NCBI GenBank assembly: GCA_947494445.1
Contig: CANLVD010000003.1
Coordinates: 1-64,000, forward strand
DNA: 64,000 bases
Source: an uncultured Paracoccaceae bacterium
Lineage (GTDB): Bacteria; Pseudomonadota; Alphaproteobacteria; Rhodobacterales; Rhodobacteraceae
Reading direction: 5' to 3'
The notes beneath the pieces are model-generated. The model was not told where the DNA came from. It did not search any database and was given only the letters and a program-made list of their open reading frames with translations. How positions within the stretch are numbered: position 1 is the first letter of the stretch; every line of letters begins with the position of its first letter. This document shows, piece by piece, positions 44,138-53,345 of this stretch. Both the position numbers and the translations under genes were made by a program.

Positions 44138-45013
44138 ATGAAAGAGAGCTTCATAGACGATTCGGGCTATGCCGCCGGACTTGGCGGCATGGTGGCACGG
44201 CTGGTGAAATGGGGCGGCGCGCTGGTGTCGGTCCTGCTTATTCTTGCGACCGTGGTCTGGGCGTATCGGCTGGGTGTGCGGGACGCGCGCGATGTGCCGG
44301 TCATTCAGGCTATGCAGGGTCCGGCGCGCACCCAGCCCGAAGATCCCGGCGGATCACAGGCAGCCCATCAGGGGCTGGATGTGAATGACGTGCTGGCCGG
44401 TGCGGTTGAAGATACGGAAGAGCCCATTGTGCTCGCGCCTGAAGCAGAAGGGGTGAGTGATGAGGATCTGGTGGCCGGGTTGGAAGAGGCCGTGCCAGAG
44501 GAGACCAATCCGCTGGCCGGTGACGGCAATTCCAGCCAAAGTGTGACCGAAGAGCAAAGCATCGAGGAAGCTGTGGCGGGCCTGCTGCGCGAGGTCGAGA
44601 ATGAGGAGGCAGCGGATGCCGCCCCCGCGACCCAGCTTGAGGCATCCGCCAGACCAACAGCGCGCCCAAACAATTTGCCGCGCCCCCGGACCACGCCCGC
44701 CCCGAGCGAGCCGGCAGGACCTGCTACGGCCGAGGTCAATCAGGCCGCTTTGGGTGTTGTCCCCGGCTCGCGCCTTGTCCAGTTGGGCGCGTTTGACAGC
44801 GAGGCCGCGGCCGAGGGCGAATGGGACCGGATCACCAAGGCCAATCTTGACCTGCTGGGCGACAAATCCCGTTACATCGAAGAGGCAACCAGCGGCGGGC
44901 GTCAGTTTTTCCGGTTGCGCGCGGTCGGATTTGCGTCGCTTGAGCAGGCCCGCGCGATGTGTGAGGCCCTCAAGGCCCGCGGCGTCGACTGCATTCCGGT
45001 GACCCAGAGGTGA
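44138..45013 (+). CDS. SPOR-domain inner-membrane protein
   Basis: This 291-residue protein has a short cytosolic part, one membrane helix at 26-46, a long acidic and proline-rich periplasmic linker (about 50-200) and a C-terminal SPOR domain (about 205-291, RLVQLGAFDSEAAAEGEWDRI). SPOR domains bind denuded peptidoglycan at the septum, so a cell-division role is likely. It overlaps nagZ as GTGA; both act on the cell wall. Confidence 0.88.
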   Translation: MKESFIDDSGYAAGLGGMVARLVKWGGALVSVLLILATVVWAYRLGVRDARDVPVIQAMQGPARTQPEDPGGSQAAHQGLDVNDVLAGAVEDTEEPIVLAPEAEGVSDEDLVAGLEEAVPEETNPLAGDGNSSQSVTEEQSIEEAVAGLLREVENEEAADAAPATQLEASARPTARPNNLPRPRTTPAPSEPAGPATAEVNQAALGVVPGSRLVQLGAFDSEAAAEGEWDRITKANLDLLGDKSRYIEEATSGGRQFFRLRAVGFASLEQARAMCEALKARGVDCIPVTQR

Positions 45014-46023
45014 GCGCGCCGTCCCGGATGATCCTTGGCTGCTCCGGCCTGCATCTGACCGCAGAGGAAAGGGCATTTTACGCCGAGAGCAATCCTTGGG
45101 GGTTTATCCTTTTTGCCCGCAACATCGACACAGCCGATCAGATCAGGGCTTTGTGCGCGTCTTTGCGCGACAGCGTGGGCCGCGATGCGCCGATCCTGAT
45201 CGATCAGGAAGGTGGCCGGGTGGCCCGGTTGCGCGCCCCATTGGCCACCGAATGGCAGCCGCCGCTTGATTTTGTCGCGCAATATCCAGTGGAAACCAAA
45301 GCCGAGGCGATGCGACTGCGCTATCTGGCAATCGCATTGGAGTTGCGATCCTATGGGATCGATGTGAATTGCGCACCAATGGCCGATACCGCTTTTGCGA
45401 CAACCCATCCGTTTCTGCGCAACCGTTGCTATGGCGATGCGCCGGATCAGGTGGGGCGTATGGCACGTGCGGTGGCCGATGGCTTGCAGGCAGGTGGTGT
45501 TCTGCCCGTGCTCAAGCACATGCCCGGCCATGGGCGCACCACGCTTGACAGCCACAAGGACTTGCCGGTCGTGAACGTGGATCATGCCACATTGCGGGCT
45601 GAGGATTTTGCCCCGTTCCGTGCGCTGCGCGATCTGCCGCTTGGCATGACCGGCCATCTGAGCATCCCGGCCCTTGATCCGGTGAACTGCGCGACCCAGT
45701 CGCCAGAGATCATCCGGGTCATTCGCCGTGAGATCGGTTTTGAGGGCCTGTTGATGACCGATGACCTGTCGATGGGGGCCTTGAAGGGAACTGTGGCGGA
45801 GCGCTGCGAGGCCTCGCTGGCGGCGGGCTGTGATCTGCTTTTGCATTGCAACGGGGACCTGCCCGAGATGGTTCAGGCCGCATCGGTTGCCGGAGAGACA
45901 ACGGACGAAATGGGTGCCCGGATTGCGGCAGTGGATGCGCTGCGCGGACCAGCGCCGGATACGGATCTGCGCATGGTGCTTGACCAGCTTGCGGCCCTGA
46001 CCAAGGAGGCGGTTGATGCCTGA
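45010..46023 (+). CDS. nagZ: Beta-N-acetylhexosaminidase
   Basis: This 337-residue family 3 glycosidase has IDQEGGRVARLR and the catalytic loop KHMPGHGRTTLDSHKDLP. It removes N-acetylglucosamine from anhydro-muropeptides in peptidoglycan recycling in the cytosol. The start is GTG 45010 in the overlap with the SPOR gene; its end overlaps scpA by eight bases. Confidence 0.93.
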   Translation: MSAPSRMILGCSGLHLTAEERAFYAESNPWGFILFARNIDTADQIRALCASLRDSVGRDAPILIDQEGGRVARLRAPLATEWQPPLDFVAQYPVETKAEAMRLRYLAIALELRSYGIDVNCAPMADTAFATTHPFLRNRCYGDAPDQVGRMARAVADGLQAGGVLPVLKHMPGHGRTTLDSHKDLPVVNVDHATLRAEDFAPFRALRDLPLGMTGHLSIPALDPVNCATQSPEIIRVIRREIGFEGLLMTDDLSMGALKGTVAERCEASLAAGCDLLLHCNGDLPEMVQAASVAGETTDEMGARIAAVDALRGPAPDTDLRMVLDQLAALTKEAVDA

Positions 46024-46807
46024 CGACCAGTTTGATGCAGATAGGGTCAGTACCGAGGATCGCCTTGCGGCCGAGGCACTGGTTGTTGACCTTGACGGCT
46101 TTGAAGGCCCGCTTGACGTACTGCTGACGCTGTCGCGCACGCAAAAAGTCGATCTGCGCAAAATCTCGATCCTCGCGCTGGCCGAACAATATCTGCGCTT
46201 TGTTGAAGAGGCCAAACGGCTGCGCATCGAATTGGCAGCGGATTATCTGGTGATGGCAGCGTGGCTCGCGTTTCTCAAAAGCCGTTTGCTGTTGCCGCCT
46301 GATCCGGAAGAAGAGGGACCAAGCGGTGAGGAACTGGCGGCTCATCTGGCGTTCCAGCTTGAGCGGCTTGAGGCGATGCGGCGGGTGTCGGCCCAGTTGA
46401 TGGGACGCGACCGGCTGGGGCGGGATTTCTTTGCGCGTGGCATGACGGAATCGGTTACCTCGACCCGCAAGGTGCATTATCGCGCGTCCGTTCTGGACCT
46501 CATGCAGGCCTATGCGCGGATCAAGACCCGTGATGACTTCGAGCCTTTGCATTTCCGGCGTGGTCCGGTCTTCACGATGGAGCAGGCGCTGGAGCGGATG
46601 AAAGGCCTGATCGGTCATGCGATTGAATGGGGCGAATTGAGTCAGTTTCTGCCAGAGGGCTGGATTCTTGATCCCAAGAAGCGCCGTTCTGCCATGGCAT
46701 CGACTTTTGCGGCTTCGCTGGAGCTTGCAAAACTGGGGCAGGTGGAATTGCGTCAGGATGAGGCGTTCGCGCCTCTGCAATTGCGTGCGCGCCAGGCCAG
46801 ATCATGA
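46016..46807 (+). CDS. scpA: Segregation and condensation protein A
   Basis: This 263-residue kleisin has the N-terminal FEGPLDVLLTLSRTQKVDLR motif that binds the SMC head, and a C-terminal winged helix (AFAPLQLRARQ). It joins SMC and ScpB in the condensin that folds the chromosome. ATG 46016 lies inside the end of nagZ; the TTG just before it is not needed. The stop overlaps scpB as ATGA. Confidence 0.93.
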   Translation: MPDDQFDADRVSTEDRLAAEALVVDLDGFEGPLDVLLTLSRTQKVDLRKISILALAEQYLRFVEEAKRLRIELAADYLVMAAWLAFLKSRLLLPPDPEEEGPSGEELAAHLAFQLERLEAMRRVSAQLMGRDRLGRDFFARGMTESVTSTRKVHYRASVLDLMQAYARIKTRDDFEPLHFRRGPVFTMEQALERMKGLIGHAIEWGELSQFLPEGWILDPKKRRSAMASTFAASLELAKLGQVELRQDEAFAPLQLRARQARS

Positions 46808-47466
46808 GTGACGCGCCGGAAAAGGATGTCTCGTCGCTCTTTGAAGCGCCGCCCATGGCCGAGCAGGAGCGGATGGTCGAGGCGATCCTCTTTGCCACAT
46901 CAGAGCCGATGAGTGCGCGCCAGATCGAGGCGCGACTGCCCCATGGCGCCGATGTGGCCGAGGCTTTGGTACATGTGCGCAAACGCTATCAGGGCAGGGG
47001 CGTGCATCTGACGAAAATCGGTGATGCCTGGGCATTTCGAACGGCCCCCGATCTGGGGTTCCTGATGCAAAAGGAACAGGTCGAGGAGCGCAAGCTGAGC
47101 CGAGCGGCGATGGAAACGCTCGCGATCATCGCCTACCACCAGCCGGTTACGCGCGGCGAGATCGAGGAGATCAGGGGCGTGTCGGTCTCTCGCGGGACCA
47201 TTGATCTGCTGCTGGAACTGGAATGGATCAAGCTTGGACGGCGGCGGATGACGCCCGGCCGTCCGGTGACCTTCATCGTGACCCAGACCTTCCTGGATCA
47301 CTTTGGTCTGGAGAGCGCCCGAGATCTGCCGGGGCTGAAGGAATTGCGCGAAACTGGCCTTCTGGAAAACCGCCCCCCGCCCGGTGCACCGATTGATCTG
47401 GCAACCGGTGAAGAAATCGAGGACGAAGACGGTGAGGCCGATGATCAGGATGATATGTTCACCTGA
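46804..47466 (+). CDS. scpB: Segregation and condensation protein B
   Basis: This 220-residue protein has two winged-helix domains (EAILFATSEPMSARQIEARL and ETLAIIAYHQPVTRGEIEEI) that bind the ScpA linker. The C-terminal 30 residues are very acidic (EEIEDEDGEADDQDD). It is translationally coupled to scpA. Fifteen bases separate it from the convergent lipoprotein gene. Confidence 0.94.
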   Translation: MSDAPEKDVSSLFEAPPMAEQERMVEAILFATSEPMSARQIEARLPHGADVAEALVHVRKRYQGRGVHLTKIGDAWAFRTAPDLGFLMQKEQVEERKLSRAAMETLAIIAYHQPVTRGEIEEIRGVSVSRGTIDLLLELEWIKLGRRRMTPGRPVTFIVTQTFLDHFGLESARDLPGLKELRETGLLENRPPPGAPIDLATGEEIEDEDGEADDQDDMFT

Positions 47467-47481
47467 TCACCGATCTGGTGC

Positions 47482-48360
47482 TTACGGCGTTTTCTGTCCG
47501 TTGAGTACGCCATAAATCAGGATCCCTGAGCTGTCGATTGACGATGTGCCTTCTGCGCGCAGGGCTGCACCGATCTCTTCGGCTGAGGGTCCGAAAACGC
47601 CGCCATCCACGCCGATCGAGGTGACATCAGTGCTGCTGAGATCAGCTGCGTCAGTCGACAAGATGGCCGAGACTGAGTTGCCGGTGATATCAACATTCAC
47701 AATTTGCACGGAAAACGCGCCATCTGGCCCACCGAGCAGGGGTGACGTTGCCTGTGCACTTTGATAGTCGATCTGACCTGTGGCCGCTCCGGGGTTCGCA
47801 AAATCGAGGCTGATCGATCCGGTCCCGTCCGCCACTTCGGTCGGGGCATCCCCTGAAAGACGGGCCAGCGTGCTGGTGATCTGATAGGTTACGTTTGCGC
47901 CACCGGCCGGGAGGTTGGCCACGTTGGTCAGGTGCCCAGCGGTTCCGGGAAAGAGCGAGATATTGCTCGAATCCGGATCAATGACGCCCAGAACTGCGGG
48001 CATGAAATATTCAGCGGGAGCACCGAGTAGAATGAAGCCTTCACCGTCTTGGGTCTCGAAGAGCCCGGGTGAGGTTTCGGTTAAGTCCACTTCAATGCCT
48101 TCCCCGACAATCCGAAGCTTGTCATTGGGCAGGATATCAAGCTGGTAGCGCAGATCCTGAATGTTGAAGGCAACTGGTCCGTTATCAAAGAATTCCAGAG
48201 AAGCCTCCGCAAGCACGGCCTGCAGATCTTCGATGCCTATTTCGGTTTCAAGACCACCTGTGCCATTCAGGCTTTGATTCGCGGCTGAGCTTACGGTGGT
48301 TCCACCACCACAGGCGCTCAAGCCGAACAGGCCCAACAGGACCGTTGCTCGCAGTATCAT
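47482..48360 (-). CDS. Lipoprotein with TbpB-like beta-barrel motif
   Basis: This 292-residue protein has a signal peptide with lipobox LSAC (C17) followed by glycines, so it is a lipoprotein of the envelope. The chain is strand-rich and acidic. Near the end (254-264) GVFGPSAEEIG matches the GxFYGPxAxExG loop of the TbpB/Slam-exported lipoprotein barrel. That suggests a surface-exposed barrel, possibly for iron or heme binding, but the N-lobe found in TbpB is absent. No TonB receptor or Slam gene is nearby. The 260 bases upstream are visibly AT-rich compared with the neighbours and hold no gene. Confidence 0.65.
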   Translation of the reverse strand: MILRATVLLGLFGLSACGGGTTVSSAANQSLNGTGGLETEIGIEDLQAVLAEASLEFFDNGPVAFNIQDLRYQLDILPNDKLRIVGEGIEVDLTETSPGLFETQDGEGFILLGAPAEYFMPAVLGVIDPDSSNISLFPGTAGHLTNVANLPAGGANVTYQITSTLARLSGDAPTEVADGTGSISLDFANPGAATGQIDYQSAQATSPLLGGPDGAFSVQIVNVDITGNSVSAILSTDAADLSSTDVTSIGVDGGVFGPSAEEIGAALRAEGTSSIDSSGILIYGVLNGQKTP

Positions 48361-48623
48361 AACTCAACCCCTCGTTAAGATGTGTCTTGGTCGTCTGATT
48401 TCGTGGCCAAATCAAGACGGACGTAGGGGCATAGTTTGGTAAATGGAACAGTGGGAATTTTGAGGTTTTTAGTTCAGAAACCGGAATTAAATTGTTGATT
48501 GCAAAGGATAAAAAATAGTTTTCCATTGCCGGCACGAACGTGGAAGCTGTTAACCAGAAATGAAATGGGAAAGAAATATGAATTTCCCCCCGAGGTTTTG
48601 TACTCAAAGGCAGGCAGTTCGTA

Positions 48624-49715
48624 TCAGGCTTTCCACTCTTTGAAGTGCTTGGACAGTTTCAGGCCTTGCCCCTGGTAATTCGAGCCAAGATCGGAACCGT
48701 ACAGTTGTGCTGGTGGCGCGGCCATTTGTTCATAGACGAGCCTCCCAACGGTTTGACCGTGTTCCAGAACAAACGGGGCTTCGTGGCAGCGGACTTCCAG
48801 CACCCCGCGGGAACCCTTGCCGCCTGCATTGGCATGGCCGAAGCCGGGATCGAAAAAGCCCGCGTAGTGCACGCGAAACTCGCCCACCATGGCAACATAG
48901 GGGGCCATTTCAGCTGCATAGATGGGCGGAACATGCACGGCTTCACGGCTGGCCAGGATGTAGAAAGCACCGGGATCAAGGATGATATGGCCGGATGTGG
49001 CCGAGACCGGTTCCCAGAAATCGCAGGGGTCATAATGTCCGATCCTGTCCAGATCAATCAGGCCCGTATGGGGTTTTGCGCGATACCCGATAATGTCAGC
49101 ACCACCCAAGTTCAGATCGACCGAGAAGCCAAGACCACCGTCGATGTTGGCTGGGCCATCGACCAGATGGTCGGCCTCATGCGCCGCCAGCAGATCGGCG
49201 TCTGACAGAATGGATTGGCCCGCGCGGAACCGGATCTGATTGAGCCGCAGACCGGGGCGCGCAAGGACGGAGAAGGACCGTGGTGAAATCTCGGCATAGA
49301 GCGGGCCGGTATAACCTGCGTCGATGCGATCAAATTCCACGCCATCATCGGTGATGAGACGGGTAAAGAGGTCAAGCCGCCCGGTGGAGCTTTTGGCATT
49401 GGCGACCGCGTTGATGGTTGCGGGCAGGGCGAGGCTTTCCATCAGAGGTACGATGTAGACGCAGCCCTTTTCCAGAACGGCACCCGGTGTCAGGTCGACC
49501 TCATGCATGGCAAATTCAGGCAGGCGATCAGCGATCTTGCGGCCCAGACCGGGCAGGAAGGATGCGCGCACCCGCCAGGCCATGTGCCCCAGCCTGAGAT
49601 CGAGGGAGGCGGGCTGGACCTGACCATCGAGGAGCGGTTCTGTGGTCGAGATGACGCCGGTGTCCACCAGCGTAGCGATGTGTTGGGAAGGCAGAACGCC
49701 GATCTGGTCAGTCAT
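48624..49715 (-). CDS. dcd: 2'-deoxycytidine 5'-triphosphate deaminase, long form
   Basis: This 363-residue protein has the dUTPase-like motifs of Dcd twice over: QPASLDLRLG, NAKSSTGRLDLFTR, IDAGYTGPLYAEI, and later VEFRVHYAGFFDPGFG-type strands. Standard Dcd has about 190 residues, so this is the double-length alphaproteobacterial form. It turns dCTP into dUTP for thymidylate synthesis. ATG 49715 gives the usual start TDQIGVLPSQ. It lies just downstream of tRNA-Pro on the same strand. Confidence 0.85.
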   Translation of the reverse strand: MTDQIGVLPSQHIATLVDTGVISTTEPLLDGQVQPASLDLRLGHMAWRVRASFLPGLGRKIADRLPEFAMHEVDLTPGAVLEKGCVYIVPLMESLALPATINAVANAKSSTGRLDLFTRLITDDGVEFDRIDAGYTGPLYAEISPRSFSVLARPGLRLNQIRFRAGQSILSDADLLAAHEADHLVDGPANIDGGLGFSVDLNLGGADIIGYRAKPHTGLIDLDRIGHYDPCDFWEPVSATSGHIILDPGAFYILASREAVHVPPIYAAEMAPYVAMVGEFRVHYAGFFDPGFGHANAGGKGSRGVLEVRCHEAPFVLEHGQTVGRLVYEQMAAPPAQLYGSDLGSNYQGQGLKLSKHFKEWKA

Positions 49716-49741
49716 CAAATGGCCCCTGTCTTGCGGATGGG

Positions 49742-49776
49742 AAAAGGGCGTCGGTGCGGTTGGCACACGACGCCCC
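49742..49776 (-). terminator. Terminator after tRNA-Pro
   Basis: GGGCGTCG and CGACGCCC (plus-strand 49746-49753 and 49768-49775) pair on the minus strand, followed by TTTT (A-run 49742-49745). It lies 10 bases after the tRNA and before dcd. Confidence 0.75.
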
Positions 49777-49785
49777 TTTGATCCT

Positions 49786-49862
49786 TGGTCGGGCTAGCGA
49801 GATTCGAACTCACGACCTTTCGTCCCCCAGACGAACGCGCTACCAGGCTGCGCTATAGCCCG
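49786..49862 (-). tRNA. tRNA-Pro (anticodon GGG)
   Basis: On the minus strand the acceptor CGGGCTA pairs with TAGCCCG, the discriminator is A and CCA is encoded. The anticodon stem TTCGT/ACGAA encloses CTGGGGG, giving anticodon GGG, which reads CCC and CCT. The T-arm GTTCGAATC is normal. Confidence 0.96.
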
Positions 49863-49909
49863 AATGTTGCGGGTTATACCCCGATCTGCCGCAGGTGCAA
49901 GAGCCAACC

Positions 49910-50425
49910 TCAGCGACCTGCGCTCATGCGGTCGCGCAGGGCCGTAAGCTCGGCATAGACGGTGCGCAAGGCGGCATGCGTGTCACCTGAAGACTGACTG
50001 TCAACAGCGTCCATTTCTGTAAAGAGGCCAAGTTGTTCTTCCCCGGAAGTGTCGTCGGTTTCAACGACTTGTGGCTCGGGCTTGACCAAGGTCAAAGACT
50101 TTGGCGCAGACGGTGCGGGAGCCGCCGCAGGTTCTGCTGCATCCAGCGATCCGATTTCGGCCACATGGCGCACGCCGTTTTCCTTGAGGATTTTCTGCAC
50201 GCCCTTGATGGTCAATCCGTCACGGTAGAGCAGGTCACGGATGCCGCGCAGAAGGTTGACGTCCTGTGGTCTGTAGTAGCGCCGCCCGCCGCCGCGTTTG
50301 ATCGGTTTGATCTGGCTGAACTTACTCTCCCAGAAGCGCAGCACATGGGCTGGTGTATCCAGCACGTCTGCGACTTCGGAAATGGTCCGAAACGCGTCGG
50401 GAGATTTTTCTCGGGCAAGCGCCAT
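49910..50425 (-). CDS. MerR-family transcriptional regulator
   Basis: This 171-residue protein has an N-terminal MerR winged helix ([37 protein letters not shown]), then an Ala/Pro-rich linker and an acidic tail. It lacks the cysteines of metal-sensing MerR members. It lies four bases after ihfA, the usual place for this gene in alphaproteobacteria. Its targets are not known. Confidence 0.9.
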   Translation of the reverse strand: MALAREKSPDAFRTISEVADVLDTPAHVLRFWESKFSQIKPIKRGGGRRYYRPQDVNLLRGIRDLLYRDGLTIKGVQKILKENGVRHVAEIGSLDAAEPAAAPAPSAPKSLTLVKPEPQVVETDDTSGEEQLGLFTEMDAVDSQSSGDTHAALRTVYAELTALRDRMSAGR

Positions 50426-50429
50426 GGGA

Positions 50430-50732
50430 TCAGGACTTGTTTCCGGCGTCCACGCGCTCTTTCATCAGATGCGATGGGCGGAATGTCAGGACGCGGCGCG
50501 GATTGATCGGCACTTCGACCCCGGTTTTCGGGTTGCGGCCCATGCGGGCGGTCTTGGAACGGACGCTGAAGGTGCCAAAGGACGAGATCTTCACGCTTTC
50601 GCCTTTGACCAGCGCCTCGGACAAGTGTTGGAGAACGGTTTCGACCAGATCTGCACTTTCATTTCGGGAAAGCCCGACCTCTCTGAACACTGCTTCGCTC
50701 AGGTCCAGCCTCGTCAAAGTTCCGCCTGCCAT
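50430..50732 (-). CDS. ihfA: Integration host factor alpha subunit
   Basis: This 100-residue DNA-bending protein has [17 protein letters not shown] at the start, [19 protein letters not shown] and the beta-arm [13 protein letters not shown]. With IhfB it bends DNA at specific sites for transcription and replication. GTGAGGG lies before the ATG, and a promoter is visible at 50762-50791. Confidence 0.95.
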   Translation of the reverse strand: MAGGTLTRLDLSEAVFREVGLSRNESADLVETVLQHLSEALVKGESVKISSFGTFSVRSKTARMGRNPKTGVEVPINPRRVLTFRPSHLMKERVDAGNKS

Positions 50733-50761
50733 TGTTCCCTCACCCCTTTTTCTGTTCGACC

Positions 50762-50791
50762 AGATTAGGTGTAACTTGGAAAAGGAGTCAA
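50762..50791 (-). promoter_or_regulatory. Candidate ihfA promoter
   Basis: On the minus strand TTGACT (50786-50791), 18 bases, then TAATCT (50762-50767), about 30 bases before the ihfA ATG. It would let ihfA-merR be transcribed apart from plsX-fabH. Confidence 0.5.
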
Positions 50792-50826
50792 TATCAGGGG
50801 TTTGTAAGACTTTTTTGAAAGCGGAT

Positions 50827-51813
50827 TTAAGCTTTCGACCAGCGCATCAAGGCCGCTCCCCAGGCCAATCCGCCGCCAATCGCCTCCATCAGCAGCAATT
50901 GGTCGGGTTTGATCTGCCCGTTTTGGCGGGCAACAGACAGGGCAAGTGGGATCGAAGCTGCTGATGTGTTGCCGTGATTCTGTACGGTGACGACCACGCG
51001 GTCCATCGGGATGCCGACTTTCCTGGCCGTGGACGCGATGATCCGCAGGTTTGCCTGATGGGGCACGACCCAATCAACGTCGTCGGCAGTGAGACCGGCA
51101 GCATCAAGCACTTCTTCACCCGCTTCGGCCAGTTTCGAGACGGCGTGCTTGAACACCTCACGCCCCTGCATCTTGAGCACACCGGTGGTCTGGGTCGACG
51201 AGACGCCACCATCGACATAAAGAAGATCGTTATAAGTGCCGTCAGAGTGCAGGCAGCTTGACAGAATGCCGTCATCGTCGCTGGTGCCGGGCTGGCTTTG
51301 TGCTTCCAGAATCAGAGCGCCTGCGCCGTCGCCAAAAAGCACGCAGGTGCTGCGATCGGTCCAGTCCATGATGCGCGAAAACGTCTCGGCTCCGACCACA
51401 AGCACGCGTTTTGCCTGGCCAGAGACAATGAGCGCCTGAGCGTTGGCAAGCGCATAGAGAAAGCCTGCACAAACCGCCTGAATGTCGAAGGCAAAGCCTT
51501 TTGTCATGCCAAGCGCGTGCTGCAGCTTGGTGGCGGTTGACGGGAAGGTCTGATCGGGTGTGGACGTGGCCAAAACGATGGCGTCGATGTCTTGAGCGGT
51601 GATGCCTGCATCTGCCAGCGCCATGGTTGAGGCTTTCAGCGCGAGATCGGAGGTAAGCTCCCCTTCGGCCGCGAAGTGACGGCGCTCGATGCCTGATCGG
51701 GTGCGAATCCACTCGTCCGTGGTGTCCAGACATTCGGCAAATTCGCTGTTTTCGACGACACGTTCCGGCAAATAGTGGCCGGTCCCGATTGCAACAGCTC
51801 GGATCGTTGTCAT
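50827..51813 (-). CDS. fabH: Beta-ketoacyl-ACP synthase III
   Basis: This 328-residue condensing enzyme joins acetyl-CoA and malonyl-ACP to start fatty acid synthesis. The catalytic triad is C115 (QAVCAGF), H252 (VPHQAN) and N282 (NHGNTSAAS). It follows plsX by three bases, the common plsX-fabH pair. Confidence 0.95.
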   Translation of the reverse strand: MTTIRAVAIGTGHYLPERVVENSEFAECLDTTDEWIRTRSGIERRHFAAEGELTSDLALKASTMALADAGITAQDIDAIVLATSTPDQTFPSTATKLQHALGMTKGFAFDIQAVCAGFLYALANAQALIVSGQAKRVLVVGAETFSRIMDWTDRSTCVLFGDGAGALILEAQSQPGTSDDDGILSSCLHSDGTYNDLLYVDGGVSSTQTTGVLKMQGREVFKHAVSKLAEAGEEVLDAAGLTADDVDWVVPHQANLRIIASTARKVGIPMDRVVVTVQNHGNTSAASIPLALSVARQNGQIKPDQLLLMEAIGGGLAWGAALMRWSKA

Positions 51814-51816
51814 GTG

Positions 51817-52926
51817 TCAGCCTGCATCTGAAGAGGTTTGGGTCAGCTCGGCCACGGTTTCCAGTGCATCAAGCTCACTGCGGCCGGAGGCGACGCGCGC
51901 CGCCAATTTCTGGGTAAACCCGTTGCTGGCCAGAATGAAGGCCAGTTTGATGGCAGCGGAGACACCCGTGGCATCGGCGCTGCCGTGGGATTTGATGACA
52001 GTGCCGTTGAGGCCGAGAAACACACCGCCGTTTACGCGTCGCGGATCGATGCGTTTTTGCAGACGTCTGAGCGAGGTCAGGGCAAAGAGCGCGCCGATGC
52101 GGCTGAGCGGAGAGTGGGCGAAAGCTTCCTTGAGAAGATCGCGGATGAGCGAGGCCGTGCCTTCTGCGGTTTTCAGGGCGATGTTGCCGGAAAATCCGTC
52201 GCAGACAACGATGTCGACGTCCATGCCCGAGATGTCCGAGCCTTCGACATAGCCGACATATTCAAAGTCGGATTTGCTGGCGGCAGCCTCAATCAGGACA
52301 GCGGCCTCATGCAGGGCCGTGCGACCCTTGTGTTCTTCGGTGCCGACATTGAGAAGTCCGATGCGCGGGCGGGTCAGGCCCAGACCATTGCGGGCGTAGG
52401 ATGCGCCCATGATGGCATATTGTAGAAGATCGGGGGCATCGGCACGAATGTCGGCACCCATGTCCAGCACCACGTTGTAGCCAGACGGATTGCGCGAGGG
52501 CCAGAGCACGGCGATGGCGGGGCGATTGATGCCTTCCAACCTGCGCAGGCGCAGCATCGACATCGCCATCAGCGCGCCGGTGTTGCCGCAGGAGACGGCC
52601 ACCGTGGCCTCACCCTTTTCAACTGTCTCAAGCGCGTTCCACATGGATGAGCCTTTGCCCTGACGCATGGCCCGGGACGGCTTTTCATTCATGGAGATGG
52701 TTTTCGTGACGTTGCGAATCTCGGTGCGATCGAGCAGATCAGGCTTTTTGCGCAGATGCTTGAGAAGCCGTTCCTCGTCGCCATGAACGATGAACCCGAT
52801 GTCCGGGTTCTTGCGGGCGGACTTCGCCATGCCGCCCACGATCGCTGAAACGCCCCCTTCACCCCCCATTGCATCAATGGAAATGATGACCCTGTTATCT
52901 GGCCGAGGAGGGGAGGCGTTTGTCAT
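51817..52926 (-). CDS. plsX: Phosphate acyltransferase
   Basis: This 369-residue enzyme makes acyl-phosphate from acyl-ACP for phospholipid synthesis. It has SIDAMGGEGG at the start, VSCGNTGALMAMS and VCDGFSGNIALK. Length is typical. It lies in the conserved order rpmF-plsX-fabH-ihfA, 34 bases after rpmF. Confidence 0.95.
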   Translation of the reverse strand: MTNASPPRPDNRVIISIDAMGGEGGVSAIVGGMAKSARKNPDIGFIVHGDEERLLKHLRKKPDLLDRTEIRNVTKTISMNEKPSRAMRQGKGSSMWNALETVEKGEATVAVSCGNTGALMAMSMLRLRRLEGINRPAIAVLWPSRNPSGYNVVLDMGADIRADAPDLLQYAIMGASYARNGLGLTRPRIGLLNVGTEEHKGRTALHEAAVLIEAAASKSDFEYVGYVEGSDISGMDVDIVVCDGFSGNIALKTAEGTASLIRDLLKEAFAHSPLSRIGALFALTSLRRLQKRIDPRRVNGGVFLGLNGTVIKSHGSADATGVSAAIKLAFILASNGFTQKLAARVASGRSELDALETVAELTQTSSDAG

Positions 52927-52960
52927 GTCCTGGGGTTAACACCCGAGTGTGAGGCTGAAT

Positions 52961-53167
52961 TTATGCCGCGTCTTCGTCCAGATCGATCTCTTCGACCATG
53001 ACCACGACTTCACGCTCACCATAATGGCCGCAGGCGGCACAGACGTGATGAGGGCGTTTCAGTTCGCCACAGTTCGAACACTCGTTCGGGTTACCGGCCA
53101 CAAGTGCGTCGTGGGACCGGCGCATGCCACGCTTGGAGCGGGTGATTTTACTCTTGGGGACTGCCAT
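52961..53167 (-). CDS. rpmF: 50S ribosomal protein L32
   Basis: This 68-residue protein starts [20 protein letters not shown] and has a zinc ribbon CSNCG...CAACG. ATG 53167 follows AAGGATCAAGGAC. Upstream on the minus strand TTGCGG, 16 bases, TATGTT with an extended TG is a plausible promoter in the 178-base gap to the DUF177 gene. Confidence 0.96.
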   Translation of the reverse strand: MAVPKSKITRSKRGMRRSHDALVAGNPNECSNCGELKRPHHVCAACGHYGEREVVVMVEEIDLDEDAA

Positions 53168-53345
53168 GTCCTTGATCCTTAAAAGTCTGAGTTCAGGGGA
53201 CGGGCCCCACATTTTCGCATCGGCACCAAGGGTTGCACACAAGTCGTGGGCACGCTGCCGAAGCACCGGGGAAACGAGACGCGGAACATAGCAATAATTC
53301 CTATGACCGCAAGATGTTTTTCACGTTCTGATTGACCTGTGTTTT

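Noticed and set aside
48361-48623. Horizontally acquired island
   Set aside because: The gap and the lipoprotein gene look AT-rich, but there is no mobility gene, tRNA junction or direct repeat to support an island.
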